Part shown: positions 54,423 through 63,444 of the stretch, one piece after another
Layout: every line of letters starts with the position of its first letter
Position numbering within the stretch: position 1 is the first letter of the stretch
Assembly: GCA_963725895.1 (NCBI GenBank)
Contig: CAVSAJ010000003.1
Location: 124,001-188,000 of the forward strand
DNA length: 64,000 nt
Direction of reading: 5' to 3'
Source of the DNA: Bog-473 sp963725895
GTDB lineage: Bacteria > Actinomycetota > Acidimicrobiia > Acidimicrobiales > RAAP-2
Position numbers and translations under genes: made by a program
Notes under the pieces: generated by a model
The model's input: the letters and a program-made list of their open reading frames with translations, nothing else
Told to the model about the DNA's origin: nothing
Databases searched by the model: none

Positions 54423-55709
54423 ATGCTCTCCCGGCTCGCCAACATCTTCAGGGTTCCCGACCTTCGCAACAAGGTCGTGTTCACCCTCGCGATCATCGCC
54501 CTGTACCAGATCGGTGCGAACATCCCGGTGCCCGGCGTCAACTGGTCGCGCCTGCAGACCCTCGAGAGCTCGGCCTCCTCGTCTGGTGTCCTGGGCTTCT
54601 TGAACCTCTTCAGCGGCGGCGCCCTCGTCCGCCTGGCGGTCTTCGGGCTCGGCGTCATGCCCTACATCACGAGCTCCATCATCATTCAGCTGCTCTCCAC
54701 GGTGATCCCCAAGCTCGAGGAGTGGCGCGACCAGGGCGCGGTGGGGCAGAAGAAGATCACCCAGACGACGCGGTACCTCACCGTCGCGCTCGCCGTCATG
54801 CAGTCGTCGGGCCTGGTCTACGCCTTCCACGGACACGATTCGGCGCTGCTCGGCACCAACATCGACCTCATTCCGACCTTCAACTGGCCGCTCGCCCTCT
54901 TCATGGTGCTCATCCTCACGGCGGGGACGGCCATGGTGATGTGGCTGGCCGAACTGATCACCCAGCGCGGCATCGGCCAGGGCATGTCCATCCTGATCTT
55001 CGCCAACGTGGTCGCCGCCATCCCCACTGGCTTCAAGGCCATCTACGAGGAGGGGGGCAAGACGAAATTCGGCATCATCATCTTGGTCTCGCTCGTTTTA
55101 TTGGTGTTCATCGTCTTCATGGACCAGGGCCAGCGCCGCATCCCGGTCACCTTTGCCCGCCGAGTCGTCGGGAGACGTATGTACGGGGGCAGCTCGACCT
55201 ACATCCCCCTCAAGGTCAACCAGTCCGGCGTGATCCCGATCATCTTCGCCAGCTCGGTGCTCTACATCCCGGTCCTGCTCTCCAATGTCATCCCCGCGGC
55301 CTGGTTCCAGAATTTCGTGCGCAACTCGCTCACACCGACCAGCTTCTTCTACATCGCGGCCTACTTCTTGTTGATCGTGATGTTCACCTTCTTCTACGTC
55401 TACGTCGCGTTCGATCCGCATCAGCAGGCGGACCTCATCCGCAAACAGGGCGGGTTCGTCCCCGGCATCCGCCCCGGACCGCCCACCGAGCGGTACTTCG
55501 CGCACATCTTGAGCCGCATCACCGTCGTCGGCGCTCTCTTCCTCGGCTCGGTCGCGGTGGTGCCATCGCTCCTCATGGCGCTCTGGCACCTCAACCGCTT
55601 CCCGTTCTACGGGACCACCCTGCTGATCTCGGTCGGCGTCGCGCTCGAGACCATGCGTCAGATCGACAGCCAGCTGATGATGCGTAACTACGAGGGCTTC
55701 CTCAAGTAG
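54423..55709 (+). CDS. secY: Preprotein translocase subunit SecY
   Basis: SecY (428 residues) forms the protein-conducting channel with ten predicted helices. Diagnostic segments: FRVPDLRNKVVFTLAIIALY, PYITSSIIIQLL, ITQRGIGQGMSILIFANVV and RRVVGRRMYGGSSTYIPLKVNQSGVIPIIF in adjoining parts. AGAGGAAGGGC precedes ATG 54423. It pairs with SecE encoded at 1874-2197. Confidence 0.97.
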   Translation: MLSRLANIFRVPDLRNKVVFTLAIIALYQIGANIPVPGVNWSRLQTLESSASSSGVLGFLNLFSGGALVRLAVFGLGVMPYITSSIIIQLLSTVIPKLEEWRDQGAVGQKKITQTTRYLTVALAVMQSSGLVYAFHGHDSALLGTNIDLIPTFNWPLALFMVLILTAGTAMVMWLAELITQRGIGQGMSILIFANVVAAIPTGFKAIYEEGGKTKFGIIILVSLVLLVFIVFMDQGQRRIPVTFARRVVGRRMYGGSSTYIPLKVNQSGVIPIIFASSVLYIPVLLSNVIPAAWFQNFVRNSLTPTSFFYIAAYFLLIVMFTFFYVYVAFDPHQQADLIRKQGGFVPGIRPGPPTERYFAHILSRITVVGALFLGSVAVVPSLLMALWHLNRFPFYGTTLLISVGVALETMRQIDSQLMMRNYEGFLK

Positions 55710-55715
55710 CGGCCT

Positions 55716-56396
55716 GTGATTCCCGGGGTCAGGCTCGTGGTCCTCGGTAAGCAGGGGGCCGGCAAGGGGACGCAATGCGTCCGACTCTCCCACCACTACG
55801 TCGTGCCACACGTCTCCACAGGGGACATGTTGCGCAGCGAGGTCAAGGCGCGCACCGAGATCGGCCAGCGGGCCCACGCGCTCATGGACCAGGGGGAGCT
55901 CATCCCCGACGACCTCGTCATGGAGATGGTGGGGGTCCGGCTTTCCGAGCGCGACACGACGGGCCGGGGCTTCGTGCTCGACGGCTGCCCGCGCACGACA
56001 GGCCAGGCTGAGTCGCTCGAGAAGATCGTCGAGCCCTTCGGCCTCGACATGGTCATCGACCTCCAGGTCCCGACCAACCTCGTCATGAAGCGCCTGGCGT
56101 CGCGCCGTGTTTGCGTGGACTGCGGTGCCAACTACTCGACGGCCGCTCCTCCGCTGGCCAACTGGACCTGTGACGTCTGCGGCGGCGAGGTCGTCCAGCG
56201 CGAGGACGACACCGAAGAGGCCATCGAGCGCCGGCTGAACCTCTACGAGGAGGAGACGGCGCCGCTGCTCGACTGGTACAAGCAACGCGATCTGCTGGTC
56301 GAGATCACCGGGACGGGAAATCCCGACGCCGTGACGCGGCGCGTCGTCGGCGCGATCGACACGCATCGCCAGAAGTTGAAGGGCGAGCGAGCGTGA
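55716..56396 (+). CDS. adk: Adenylate kinase
   Basis: Adk (226 residues) balances AMP, ADP and ATP. It has the P-loop LGKQGAGKGTQ, HVSTGDMLRSEV and FVLDGCPRTTGQAE. The lid is the long form with a CVDC..CDVC zinc-binding set. The start is GTG 55716, six bases after secY. It overlaps map by 4 bases. Confidence 0.95.
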   Translation: MIPGVRLVVLGKQGAGKGTQCVRLSHHYVVPHVSTGDMLRSEVKARTEIGQRAHALMDQGELIPDDLVMEMVGVRLSERDTTGRGFVLDGCPRTTGQAESLEKIVEPFGLDMVIDLQVPTNLVMKRLASRRVCVDCGANYSTAAPPLANWTCDVCGGEVVQREDDTEEAIERRLNLYEEETAPLLDWYKQRDLLVEITGTGNPDAVTRRVVGAIDTHRQKLKGERA

Positions 56397-57133
56397 GGCG
56401 CAACGATACGGAGCTGGCCAAGATGCGACGGGCCGGGAGGGTCGTGGCCGAGATGCACGACGCCACCCGCGCCGCCGCCAAGCCAGGCGTGACCACCGCA
56501 GAGCTCGACAAGGTGGCCCGCGAGGTGCTCGATCGTCGGGGGGCCATTTCCAATTTTCTCGGCTACCACGGTTTCCCCGCCGTCATCTGCACCTCGCCCA
56601 ATTCCATGATCGTGCACGGCATCCCTGGCGGCTACGTCCTCGAGGAAGGCGACATCCTCTCCATCGACTGCGGGGCCATCATCGAGGGGTACCACGGCGA
56701 TGCCGCCTTCACCATGGGCATCGGGGCGATCTCCAAGGAGGCCCAGAAGCTGCTCGAGGTGACCGAGCGCAGCCTGTGGGCCGGGATCGAGCAGCTGCGC
56801 CAAGGCAACGCACTCCACGAGGTGGGCCGCGCCGTCCAGCGGGTGGCCGAGTCGGCCGGCTTCACCGTTGTGCGCGAGTACGTCGGCCATGCCATCGGCA
56901 CCGCCATGCACGAGCAGCCCCAGGTGCCCAACTACTGGCCCGGGAACAAGGGGCCCACCATCAAGACGGGGAACGTCTTCGCGATCGAGCCCATGGTCAA
57001 CGTGGGATCGCCCGAGACGGTCCTGCTCGAGGACAACTGGAGCGTCGTGACCGCTGATGGAAGCCTCTCGGCGCACTTCGAACACACCATCGCCGTCACG
57101 CCCGACGGACCCGAGGTCTTCACGGTCCCCTAG
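56393..57133 (+). CDS. map: Type I methionine aminopeptidase
   Basis: Map (246 residues) removes initiator methionine. Metal ligands fit the family: D in LSIDCGAIIEGYHGDAAF (two Asp), H in VGHAIGTAMHEQPQVPNY, and Glu in FAIEPMVNVG and HFEHTIAVT. GTG 56393 overlaps the adk stop. It lacks the N-terminal SH3-binding extension seen in some actinobacterial paralogues. Confidence 0.95.
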   Translation: MRRNDTELAKMRRAGRVVAEMHDATRAAAKPGVTTAELDKVAREVLDRRGAISNFLGYHGFPAVICTSPNSMIVHGIPGGYVLEEGDILSIDCGAIIEGYHGDAAFTMGIGAISKEAQKLLEVTERSLWAGIEQLRQGNALHEVGRAVQRVAESAGFTVVREYVGHAIGTAMHEQPQVPNYWPGNKGPTIKTGNVFAIEPMVNVGSPETVLLEDNWSVVTADGSLSAHFEHTIAVTPDGPEVFTVP

Positions 57134-57244
57134 CGCCACAGATGACCGGCCCGTCGACGCACGGTGACACAATGGCGGCGCGCTGACGGACGCCAGCCTG
57201 GCATCTCCCTGGTGGTGGGTGATTCGGAAGGGAGCCTCGAGACA

Positions 57245-58360
57245 GTGGAGGGAACGGTCCCCGAGCCTCTCGTCTTGCACGTGGTCCCCAGCCCAGACGC
57301 CCGGGGAGGCCAACGCGAGGCCAGGGCCCTCGCCGACTGGCTCGATGCACCCGGCGTCCGCCGACACCGGGTGCTCTCCTTGGTGGGGGGGCCCGGAGGG
57401 GGCGAAGGCCAGGTGGCCGTCGACTACGTCCTCGACGGGGGTGGCGCCGGCGGCCCCGCCACCACCGTGGGCTTCGATCCCCGCGTCGTACTGCGCCTAC
57501 GACGCACCCTGGCTCGCCTGGACCCGGTCCTGGTCGTGGCCCATGGCGGCGAACCCCTCAAGTTCCTCGTCGCCGCCGGGTCCCGGCGCCGACCCCTGGC
57601 GTACTACGCCATCGGGACCCTCGCTCCCCAGGGCCAGCGGCCGCTCCGGCGCACGATGTGGCGCTATCTGGCCCGCCGCGCCGACGTAGTGGTGGCCGAG
57701 GGTGTCGAGGTCCTCGAGGAGTGCCGCACCGTCTTGGGGGTGGCCGAGGCCCGCCTCGTGTTCGTGCCCAATGGTCGGGATCCCGACGAGTTCCGCCCCG
57801 ACCCCGGCGCGGCGCCCCAGTCCGAACCGATGGTGACGTTCGTCGGCGCGCTCAACGCGCAGAAGCGTCCCGACCGCTTCGTTGAGGTCATCGCCGCCCT
57901 TCGAGTCCGGGGGCTCGGGTTGCGGGCCCAGGTCGTGGGCGACGGCCCGATGCGCGCCAGCCTCGAGCCGTCGGCCGCCGCCGCCGGCGTCGAGCTACTC
58001 GGGGCTCGCGGTGACGTGGCTGAGGTCCTCCGCGGCACCGATGTGATGCTCTTCCCCAGCCTGCCTCGAGGGGAGGGGATGCCCGGGGTCCTCATCGAGG
58101 CCGGGCTCAGCGCGGTGGCCGTGGTGGCCACCGCGGCCCCGGGAGTGTCCACCATCGTGGCCGATGGCGAGACGGGAATGATCGTGGCCGTCGACGACGT
58201 CGATGCCATGGTCGACGCGGTAGCCGGGCTGATCGCCGATCCCGTCCGCCGTCAGAGGATGGGCCACGAGGCGCGGCGGCGCTGCGTCGAGCAGTTCAGT
58301 ATGGAGACCGTGGCCAACGGCTGGCGTGCGGCTCTCATGCCCCTGTTGGCCGGTCGTTGA
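57245..58360 (+). CDS. GT4-family glycosyltransferase
   Basis: The 371-residue product has the GT-B fold of retaining GT4 enzymes: an N-terminal GGQREARALADWL region, VFVPNGRDPDEFRP in the middle and the E-x7-E nucleotide-sugar motif in RGEGMPGVLIEAGLSAVAVVA. The substrate is unknown; cell-surface glycan or glycolipid synthesis is likely. I chose GTG 57245 because GGAAGGGAG lies about 11 bases upstream; the frame is open to an earlier GTG at 57164. It sits between map and a PadR regulator, interrupting the usual map-infA neighbourhood. Confidence 0.83.
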   Translation: MEGTVPEPLVLHVVPSPDARGGQREARALADWLDAPGVRRHRVLSLVGGPGGGEGQVAVDYVLDGGGAGGPATTVGFDPRVVLRLRRTLARLDPVLVVAHGGEPLKFLVAAGSRRRPLAYYAIGTLAPQGQRPLRRTMWRYLARRADVVVAEGVEVLEECRTVLGVAEARLVFVPNGRDPDEFRPDPGAAPQSEPMVTFVGALNAQKRPDRFVEVIAALRVRGLGLRAQVVGDGPMRASLEPSAAAAGVELLGARGDVAEVLRGTDVMLFPSLPRGEGMPGVLIEAGLSAVAVVATAAPGVSTIVADGETGMIVAVDDVDAMVDAVAGLIADPVRRQRMGHEARRRCVEQFSMETVANGWRAALMPLLAGR

Positions 58361-58468
58361 GTCACGCTGGGCGGACGGCACGCGGCGCGTTCGTCACGCT
58401 CCACCGGGAGACGCTCGCATGCCGGCCGACCGGTCCGGGGTGATTCGCGGGCTCCGGCTGGGTGTGGC

Positions 58469-59008
58469 TCATTGCGTACTCCTCCGGTTGGTCCACGTGG
58501 CTTCACACGCCTCGAGCCAGCGCAGATCGGCCTGCAGGCGCAGCACGACACCCTCGAGCAAGAGGGCGCCGTCGGACTGGGAGGACTCGGCCATGGTGGC
58601 TCGCTGCGCGTCGCGCAGGCGCCGGAGCAGCTCACGGCGTTGGGCGTCGACGATGGCGATCGGGTCGGCCAGGTGCGCCGACGCCGCCGCGGTCAGCTTC
58701 AGGTGGAACTCGGCCAGGTCCGGCTTGGGCCAGCTGACATCGCTCAACCAATCGGCCACCCGATGCTCCCCGGCGGGGGTGAGCGCGTAGACCTTGCGTT
58801 CGGGCCGCTCAGGGTCCCGCTCGGAGTCGATCCCGGTGGGGGCGCTCCGGAGCAGGCCGGCTTTTTCCAGCCGGGCGAGGGTGACATAGACCTGGCCGCC
58901 GTTGAGGCCTTCGCCGAGCGGCCCGAGCGCCGTTGCGAGGCGCGCCCGCAGCTCGTAGCCGTGAGATGGCTCTTTGGCCAGCATGGCCAGGACGACTTCC
59001 TGCCGCAT
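58469..59008 (-). CDS. PadR-family transcriptional regulator
   Basis: The 179-residue protein has the PadR winged helix (VVLAMLAKEPSHGYELRARL, LNGGQVYVTLARLEKAGLL, ERKVYALTPAGEHRVADWL) and a C-terminal helical domain of the PF10400 type (LLRRLRDAQ, ADLRWLEACE) used for dimerisation. PadR proteins repress nearby transporters or detoxification genes when no ligand is bound. Its own promoter overlaps two symmetrical sites, suggesting autoregulation. No PadR-type target operon is adjacent; the gene upstream on the other strand is infA. Confidence 0.9.
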   Translation of the reverse strand: MRQEVVLAMLAKEPSHGYELRARLATALGPLGEGLNGGQVYVTLARLEKAGLLRSAPTGIDSERDPERPERKVYALTPAGEHRVADWLSDVSWPKPDLAEFHLKLTAAASAHLADPIAIVDAQRRELLRRLRDAQRATMAESSQSDGALLLEGVVLRLQADLRWLEACEATWTNRRSTQ

Positions 59009-59019
59009 CGAGGCTTCCT

Positions 59020-59074
59020 CTAACGGTTAGCTCCTGCCCCGGCCTAAGCTAACGGTTAGCTATAGTGGAGTCAA
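59020..59074 (-). promoter_or_regulatory. padR promoter with two symmetric operators
   Basis: On the minus strand TTGACT (59074-59069) and TAGCTT (59051-59046) are 17 bases apart. A 15-base symmetric site, AGCTAAC-G-GTTAGCT, at 59047-59061 covers the spacer and -10. A second copy of its core, CTAAC-G-GTTAG, lies at 59020-59030. The two centres are 29 bases apart. Binding by the PadR product is the natural inference. Confidence 0.7.
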
Positions 59075-59317
59075 CCCATGAGGCGCGGGATGAAACGGGC
59101 CCCGGCCCCGGCCCCGGAGCCAGCCCCGCCCGCCGGGACCGGTCCGGCGGGAGGACTCGGCTGAGCGGACGTGGCGAACCGGACGCGGCGAACCGGACGC
59201 GGCGACTCCGCCTCAGAGGGAAGCCCAGGTGAGCCGGATCTCCGGATGGAAATCGTGCCTCATTGCTGTAGAATGGTTCGCTGGCTCAGGGCCTGGGCGT
59301 GACGCGTCCGGCGCCTT
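59075..59317. other. Intergenic region upstream of infA with 14-bp tandem repeats and infA promoter
   Basis: A 28-codon open frame starts at 59078 (Pro/Ala-rich, no support). CCCCGG repeats follow at about 59098-59118. GGACGCGGCGAACC occurs in tandem at 59167-59180 (one change), 59181-59194 and partly to 59207. A -10-like TAGAAT at 59269-59274 with TGGAAA 16 bases upstream is the best infA promoter candidate. Nothing else is recognised. Confidence 0.5.
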
Positions 59318-59407
59318 TTGACCGCATCCGAGCACCTTCCGTGTGGCCCGCCGTCGCCCGGTTCCGCCCGGAACGAGCAGCACAACCAGTTTTTTGAGGA
59401 GAGTCAC

Positions 59408-59632
59408 CTGCCCAAGCCCAAGGAAGACGCCATCGTGCTCGAAGGCACGGTGGTCGAGCCATTGCCCAATGCCATGTTCCGCGTCGAGTTGGAGAACGGA
59501 CACAAGGTGCTGGCGCACAGCTCGGGGAAGATGCGGATGCACCGCATCCGGATCCTGCCGGGCGACAAGGTCCAGGTGGAGCTCACTCCGTACGACCTCA
59601 ACCGGGGTCGTATCACCTATCGGTACAAGTAG
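59408..59632 (+). CDS. infA: Translation initiation factor IF-1, apparent CTG start
   Basis: IF-1 binds the 30S A site during initiation. The protein reads (M)PKPKEDAIVLEGTVVEPLPN, then MFRVELENGHKVLAHSSGKMRMH and ends YDLNRGRITYRYK, a complete 74-residue IF-1. The codon at the expected start is CTG 59408, preceded by GAGGAGAG at 59396-59403. The only other in-frame starts are TTG 59318 far upstream without a ribosome binding site, and an internal ATG that would delete the conserved N-terminal strand. The gene opens the alpha operon. Confidence 0.93.
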   Translation: MPKPKEDAIVLEGTVVEPLPNAMFRVELENGHKVLAHSSGKMRMHRIRILPGDKVQVELTPYDLNRGRITYRYK

Positions 59633-59644
59633 GGACGGGAAGAG

Positions 59645-59758
59645 ATGAAGGTTCGGCCGAGCGTGAAGCCGATCTGCGAGAAGTGCAAGGTCATCCGGCG
59701 CCGCGGCGTCGTGCGCGTGATCTGTGACAACCCGCGCCACAAGCAGCGGCAGGGCTAG
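59645..59758 (+). CDS. rpmJ: 50S ribosomal protein L36
   Basis: The 37-residue protein MKVRPSVKPICEKCKVIRR.. carries the zinc ribbon C11-x-x-C14, C27 and H32 of the C+ form. It lies between infA and rpsM, its usual place. GGGACGGGAAGAG precedes the ATG. Confidence 0.96.
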   Translation: MKVRPSVKPICEKCKVIRRRGVVRVICDNPRHKQRQG

Positions 59759-59771
59759 GAGAGGACGAGAG

Positions 59772-60149
59772 ATGGCTCGTATTTCCGGGGTGGACATCCC
59801 GCGTGAGAAGCGCCTCGAGATCGCGCTGACCTACATCTACGGCATCGGACCGACGCTGTCGAAGCAGATCACCGACGCCGTCGACATCAGCCCTTCCACG
59901 CGCGTGCGCGACCTCACCGACGAAGAGGTTGCCAAGCTCCGCTCCTATATCGACCAGAGCTTCCGGGTCGAAGGTGACCTGCGCCGTGACGTCTCACAGG
60001 ACATCAAGCGCAAGATGGAGATCAACTGCTACGAGGGAGTGCGGCACCGCAAGGGACTGCCCGTCCACGGCCAGCGGACCCACACGAACGCCCGCACCCG
60101 CAAGGGCCCCAAGAAGACGGTGGCCGGGAAGAAGAAGGTGAAGAAGTAG
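59772..60149 (+). CDS. rpsM: 30S ribosomal protein S13
   Basis: S13 (125 residues) forms intersubunit bridges B1a and B1b. It has MARISGVDIPREKRLEIALT, YIYGIGPTLSKQI, RRDVSQDIKRKMEINCYEG and RHRKGLPVHGQRTHTNARTR with a Lys-rich end. GGAGAGGACGAG precedes the ATG. Confidence 0.97.
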   Translation: MARISGVDIPREKRLEIALTYIYGIGPTLSKQITDAVDISPSTRVRDLTDEEVAKLRSYIDQSFRVEGDLRRDVSQDIKRKMEINCYEGVRHRKGLPVHGQRTHTNARTRKGPKKTVAGKKKVKK

Positions 60150-60550
60150 TGCCCAAGACCACCAAGCCCGGCCAGCGGCGTCCCCGCCGCAAGGAGCGCA
60201 AGAACATCGCCTACGGGGTCGCGCACATCAAGAGCTCGTTCAACAACACGATCGTCTCCATCGCGGATCCCGAGGGCAACGTCCTCGCCTGGGCGTCTGC
60301 GGGGAACGTCGGCTTCAAGGGTTCGCGCAAGTCCACGCCGTTCGCGGCACAGCTGGCCGCCGAGGCATGCGCCAAGCGCGCCATGGAGCACGGCGTGCGC
60401 AAGGTCGACGTCCTCGTGCGCGGCCCAGGCTCGGGCCGCGAGACCGCCATTCGCTCGCTGGCCGCGGTCGGCATCGAGGTGGTCGGCATCAAGGACGTGA
60501 CCCCCATCCCGCACAACGGCTGCCGCCCCAAGAAGCGGCGCCGGGTGTAG
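60149..60550 (+). CDS. rpsK: 30S ribosomal protein S11
   Basis: S11 (133 residues) lies on the 30S platform. It has KNIAYGVAHIKSSFNNTIV, GNVGFKGSRKSTPFAAQLAAE and DVTPIPHNGCRPKKRRRV. GTG 60149 shares a base with the rpsM stop. Confidence 0.97.
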   Translation: MPKTTKPGQRRPRRKERKNIAYGVAHIKSSFNNTIVSIADPEGNVLAWASAGNVGFKGSRKSTPFAAQLAAEACAKRAMEHGVRKVDVLVRGPGSGRETAIRSLAAVGIEVVGIKDVTPIPHNGCRPKKRRRV

Positions 60551-60588
60551 CGAGAGCACGACAGGAACAGGAAGAGGAACCCCACCCC

Positions 60589-61236
60589 ATGGCTCGATAC
60601 ACCGGTCCCGTCTGCCGCCTCTGCCGGCGCGAGCGGACCAAGCTGTTCTTGAAGGGCGAGCGCTGCTACTCGCTCAAGTGCCCCGTCTCCGAGGCAGTCA
60701 CCGACCGGCACAGCCGCGCCTACCCGCCGGGCGAGCACGGGCGCGACCGCATGCGCCAGGGCTCTGAGTACCTCGCCCAGCTGCGCGAGAAGCAGAAGGC
60801 GCGGCGGATCTACGGGATCTTGGAGAAGCAGTTCCGCAACATGTACGAGGAGGCCACCCGCCAGGGCGGCATCACCGGTGAGAACCTGCTGCGCAACCTC
60901 GAGCTCCGGCTCGACAACGTGGTGTTCCGGGCCGGGTGGGGAGCCAGCCGTCGCCAGGCCCGCCAGTTCGTCCGGCACGGGCACGTGAACGTGAACGGCA
61001 AGCGGGTCACGATCCCGAGCTACCGGGTGCGCAAGGGCGACATCGTCACCCTGCGCGAGGCCACCCGCACCAACTTCATGGTGCGCCGCAACATGGACAC
61101 CCTGGAGCGCACCACGCCGGCCTGGCTGGAAACAGGCGAGTCCGGCTTCTCGGTGTCCGTCCTGAACCCCCCGCTGCGAGAGCACATCGACGAGCCCATC
61201 CAAGAGCAGCTCATCGTCGAGCTCTACTCGAAGTAA
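60589..61236 (+). CDS. rpsD: 30S ribosomal protein S4
   Basis: S4 (215 residues) is a primary 16S rRNA binder. It has the four-cysteine zinc set CRLCRRE..CYSLKC, KARRIYGILEKQFRNMY and the S4 domain RLDNVVFRAGWGASRRQARQ with HVNVNGKRVTIPSYRV. AGGAAGAGGAACC precedes the ATG. Confidence 0.97.
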   Translation: MARYTGPVCRLCRRERTKLFLKGERCYSLKCPVSEAVTDRHSRAYPPGEHGRDRMRQGSEYLAQLREKQKARRIYGILEKQFRNMYEEATRQGGITGENLLRNLELRLDNVVFRAGWGASRRQARQFVRHGHVNVNGKRVTIPSYRVRKGDIVTLREATRTNFMVRRNMDTLERTTPAWLETGESGFSVSVLNPPLREHIDEPIQEQLIVELYSK

Positions 61237-61283
61237 CCCCGACCCCGAACCCGCCCCGAACCCGCCCCAACAGGAGTACCGCC

Positions 61284-62222
61284 ATGCTGATCATCCAACG
61301 GCCGACCGTCGAAGTCGTCGACGAGGAGGAGAACAACCGCCAGCGCTTCGCCGTCGGCCCGCTCGACCCGGGCTTCGGTACGACGCTCGGCAACTCCCTG
61401 CGCCGAACCCTGCTCTCGTCCATCCCCGGTGGCGCCGTGACCCAACTGCGTTTCGACGAGGCGCTGCACGAGTTCACGACGCTGCCCGGGGTCAAAGAGG
61501 ACATCACCGACATCATCCTCAACCTCAAGGACCTCTTGGTCCGCGTGCACACCGACGAGCCGGTCACGCTGCGCCTCGACGTCCGCGGCCCGGCGGACGC
61601 CACGGCGGCCGACCTGCAGCTCACATCCGACGTCGAGATCCTCAACCCGGACCTGCACATCGCATCCATCAACGCCAAGGGCCGCCTGGCCGTCGACGTC
61701 ACGGTGGAGCGCGGGCGGGGCTACGCGTCGGCGGACAAGAACAAGAAGTCCTCGACCATCGGCGTCATCCCGATCGATTCCATCTTCTCGCCGGTGCACC
61801 GGGTGACCTTCGACATCGAGCCGGTCCGGGTGGAACAGTCGACCAACTACGACCGCCTGGTCCTCGACATCGAGACCGACGGCACGATCTCGCCTCGCGA
61901 GGCGCTGGCGTCGGCGGGCGACACCCTGCGCAACCTGGTCTCGTTGGTGGCCGACCTCGAGGAGGCGCCCCAGGGCCTCGAGCTCGGTGACACCGGGACG
62001 GCCACGAGCGGCTCACCCGACCTCGACCTGCGCATCGAGGAGCTGGACCTCTCCGAGCGGCCGCGCAACTGCCTCAAGCGCGCCCAGATCAACACGATCG
62101 GCGAGCTGGTCGAGCGCACCATGGAGGACCTGCTCGCCATCACGAACTTCGGCCAGAAGTCGGCGGACGAGGTCGTCCAGCGCCTCGACGAGCGCGGGCT
62201 GTCGCTCCGCACGAGGGACTGA
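61284..62222 (+). CDS. rpoA: DNA-directed RNA polymerase subunit alpha
   Basis: RpoA (312 residues) dimerises to start polymerase assembly and contacts activators through its C-terminal domain. N-terminal domain: FAVGPLDPGFGTTLGNSLRR, LLSSIPGGAVTQLRFDEA. C-terminal domain: IEELDLSERPRNCLKRAQIN and DLLAITNFGQKSADEVVQRL. The linker is short and acidic. No frame break occurs here, unlike rpoB and rpoC. Confidence 0.97.
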   Translation: MLIIQRPTVEVVDEEENNRQRFAVGPLDPGFGTTLGNSLRRTLLSSIPGGAVTQLRFDEALHEFTTLPGVKEDITDIILNLKDLLVRVHTDEPVTLRLDVRGPADATAADLQLTSDVEILNPDLHIASINAKGRLAVDVTVERGRGYASADKNKKSSTIGVIPIDSIFSPVHRVTFDIEPVRVEQSTNYDRLVLDIETDGTISPREALASAGDTLRNLVSLVADLEEAPQGLELGDTGTATSGSPDLDLRIEELDLSERPRNCLKRAQINTIGELVERTMEDLLAITNFGQKSADEVVQRLDERGLSLRTRD

Positions 62223-62227
62223 GCACG

Positions 62228-62581
62228 ATGCTGGCAACCCCCAAGCGCGGCCGCCGGCTGGGCGGTTCGCCGTCGCACCAGAAGGCCATGATGGGCAACC
62301 TCGTGGCCTCACTGATCGCGGCGGAGTCCCTGGTCACCACCGAGGCCAAGGCCAAGGCCATGCGGCCCGTCGTCGAGAAGTGCGTGACCGCGGCACGCAA
62401 GGGCGGCCTCGCCAATCACCGCAATGTCGTCGCTCTCATCCGCGACAAGGACATGGCGCACAAGCTCTTCGAGGAGATCGGGCCCCGTTACGCGGACCGC
62501 CCCGGCGGCTACACCCGCATCCTCAAGCTGGGCCCGCGTCCCGGCGACAACGCGCCGATGGCGCGGATCGAGTTCGTCTAG
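62228..62581 (+). CDS. rplQ: 50S ribosomal protein L17
   Basis: L17 (117 residues) has RRLGGSPSHQKAMMGNLVAS, IAAESLVTTEAKAKAMRPVV and GGYTRILKLGPRPGDNAPMA. It has no C-terminal extension, although some actinobacterial L17 do. It ends the alpha operon proper and is followed by truA. Confidence 0.96.
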   Translation: MLATPKRGRRLGGSPSHQKAMMGNLVASLIAAESLVTTEAKAKAMRPVVEKCVTAARKGGLANHRNVVALIRDKDMAHKLFEEIGPRYADRPGGYTRILKLGPRPGDNAPMARIEFV

Positions 62582-62594
62582 GGGTGGCGTAGGG

Positions 62595-63444
62595 GTGGAG
62601 CAACCTGCCGGCGCTGCCACGCAGCGCTGGAGGCTCCTCATCGCCTACGACGGTGCGGCCTTCCGGGGCTTCGCCGTCCAGCCCGAAGTTCCCACCGTCG
62701 CCGGCGCGCTGCGCCAGGCCCTCGAACGCACCGCCCGCCTGCGCGAGCCACCCGTGCTCACCTGCGCCGGCCGCACCGACGCCGGCGTGCACGCGCGGGG
62801 CCAGGTCGTCCACGTCGACCTCCCGCCCATCGCGTATGACGGCATCGGCCTCGCCCGTGCCCTCAACCGCCAGCTGGCTCCCGCCGTCGTGGTGCGCCGG
62901 GCCGAGGAGGTCGGCGACGACTTCGACGCCCGCCGCTCGGCCACCGCGCGCACATACCGCTACCTCGTCTGGAACGCGCCCGAGCTCGACCCGTTGCTCG
63001 CCCGCATCGCCTGGCACGTGCGCGACCCCCTCGACCTCGTCGCCATGCGCACCGCCTCCGACGTGCTGCTCGGCAGCCACGACTTCCGCTCCTTCTGCCG
63101 CCGCCGCGCCCGGCACCGACGTCGCCGAGCCGATCGTCCGCCGGGTGACCCGGGCTCGGTGGCGCCTCGACGAGGGCCCCGAGGCGCATGACGCCGGCGG
63201 GTCCGAGGCAGCCCGGCTCCTGCGCTTCGAGATCTCGGCCAATTCGTTCTGTCACCAGATGGTGCGCTCGCTCGTGTCGAGCCTGGTCGAGGTCGGCCGG
63301 GGCAAGGAAACCGCCGCAGGGCTCATGGAAGCGCTGCGCGCCGCCACACGGCACGCGATGCCCGAGCCGGCACCACCCCGGGGGCTCTGCCTCGTCTCGG
63401 TGGACTACGGGGGCGAGTCCGCCCGCATACCTACTCCGCGCTGA
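62595..63444 (+). CDS. truA: tRNA pseudouridine(38-40) synthase TruA, one frame break
   Basis: TruA modifies U38-40 in tRNA anticodon arms. The product has LLIAYDGAAFRGFAVQPEVP, the catalytic Asp in CAGRTDAGVHARGQVVHVD and ARTYRYLVWN. After FRSFCRR an extra base near 63096-63106 breaks the frame; the next frame continues PGTDVAEPIVRRV and NSFCHQMVRSLVSSLVEVGRG, both expected TruA parts. The repaired protein is about 282 residues. GTG 62595 is 13 bases after rplQ. Its 3' end overlaps the convergent permease gene by 14 bases. Confidence 0.92.

Noticed and set aside
59078..59164. A 28-codon open frame starting ATG after the padR promoter
   Set aside because: It is Pro/Ala-rich from CCCCGG repeats, has no ribosome binding site and no neighbour in operon arrangement.
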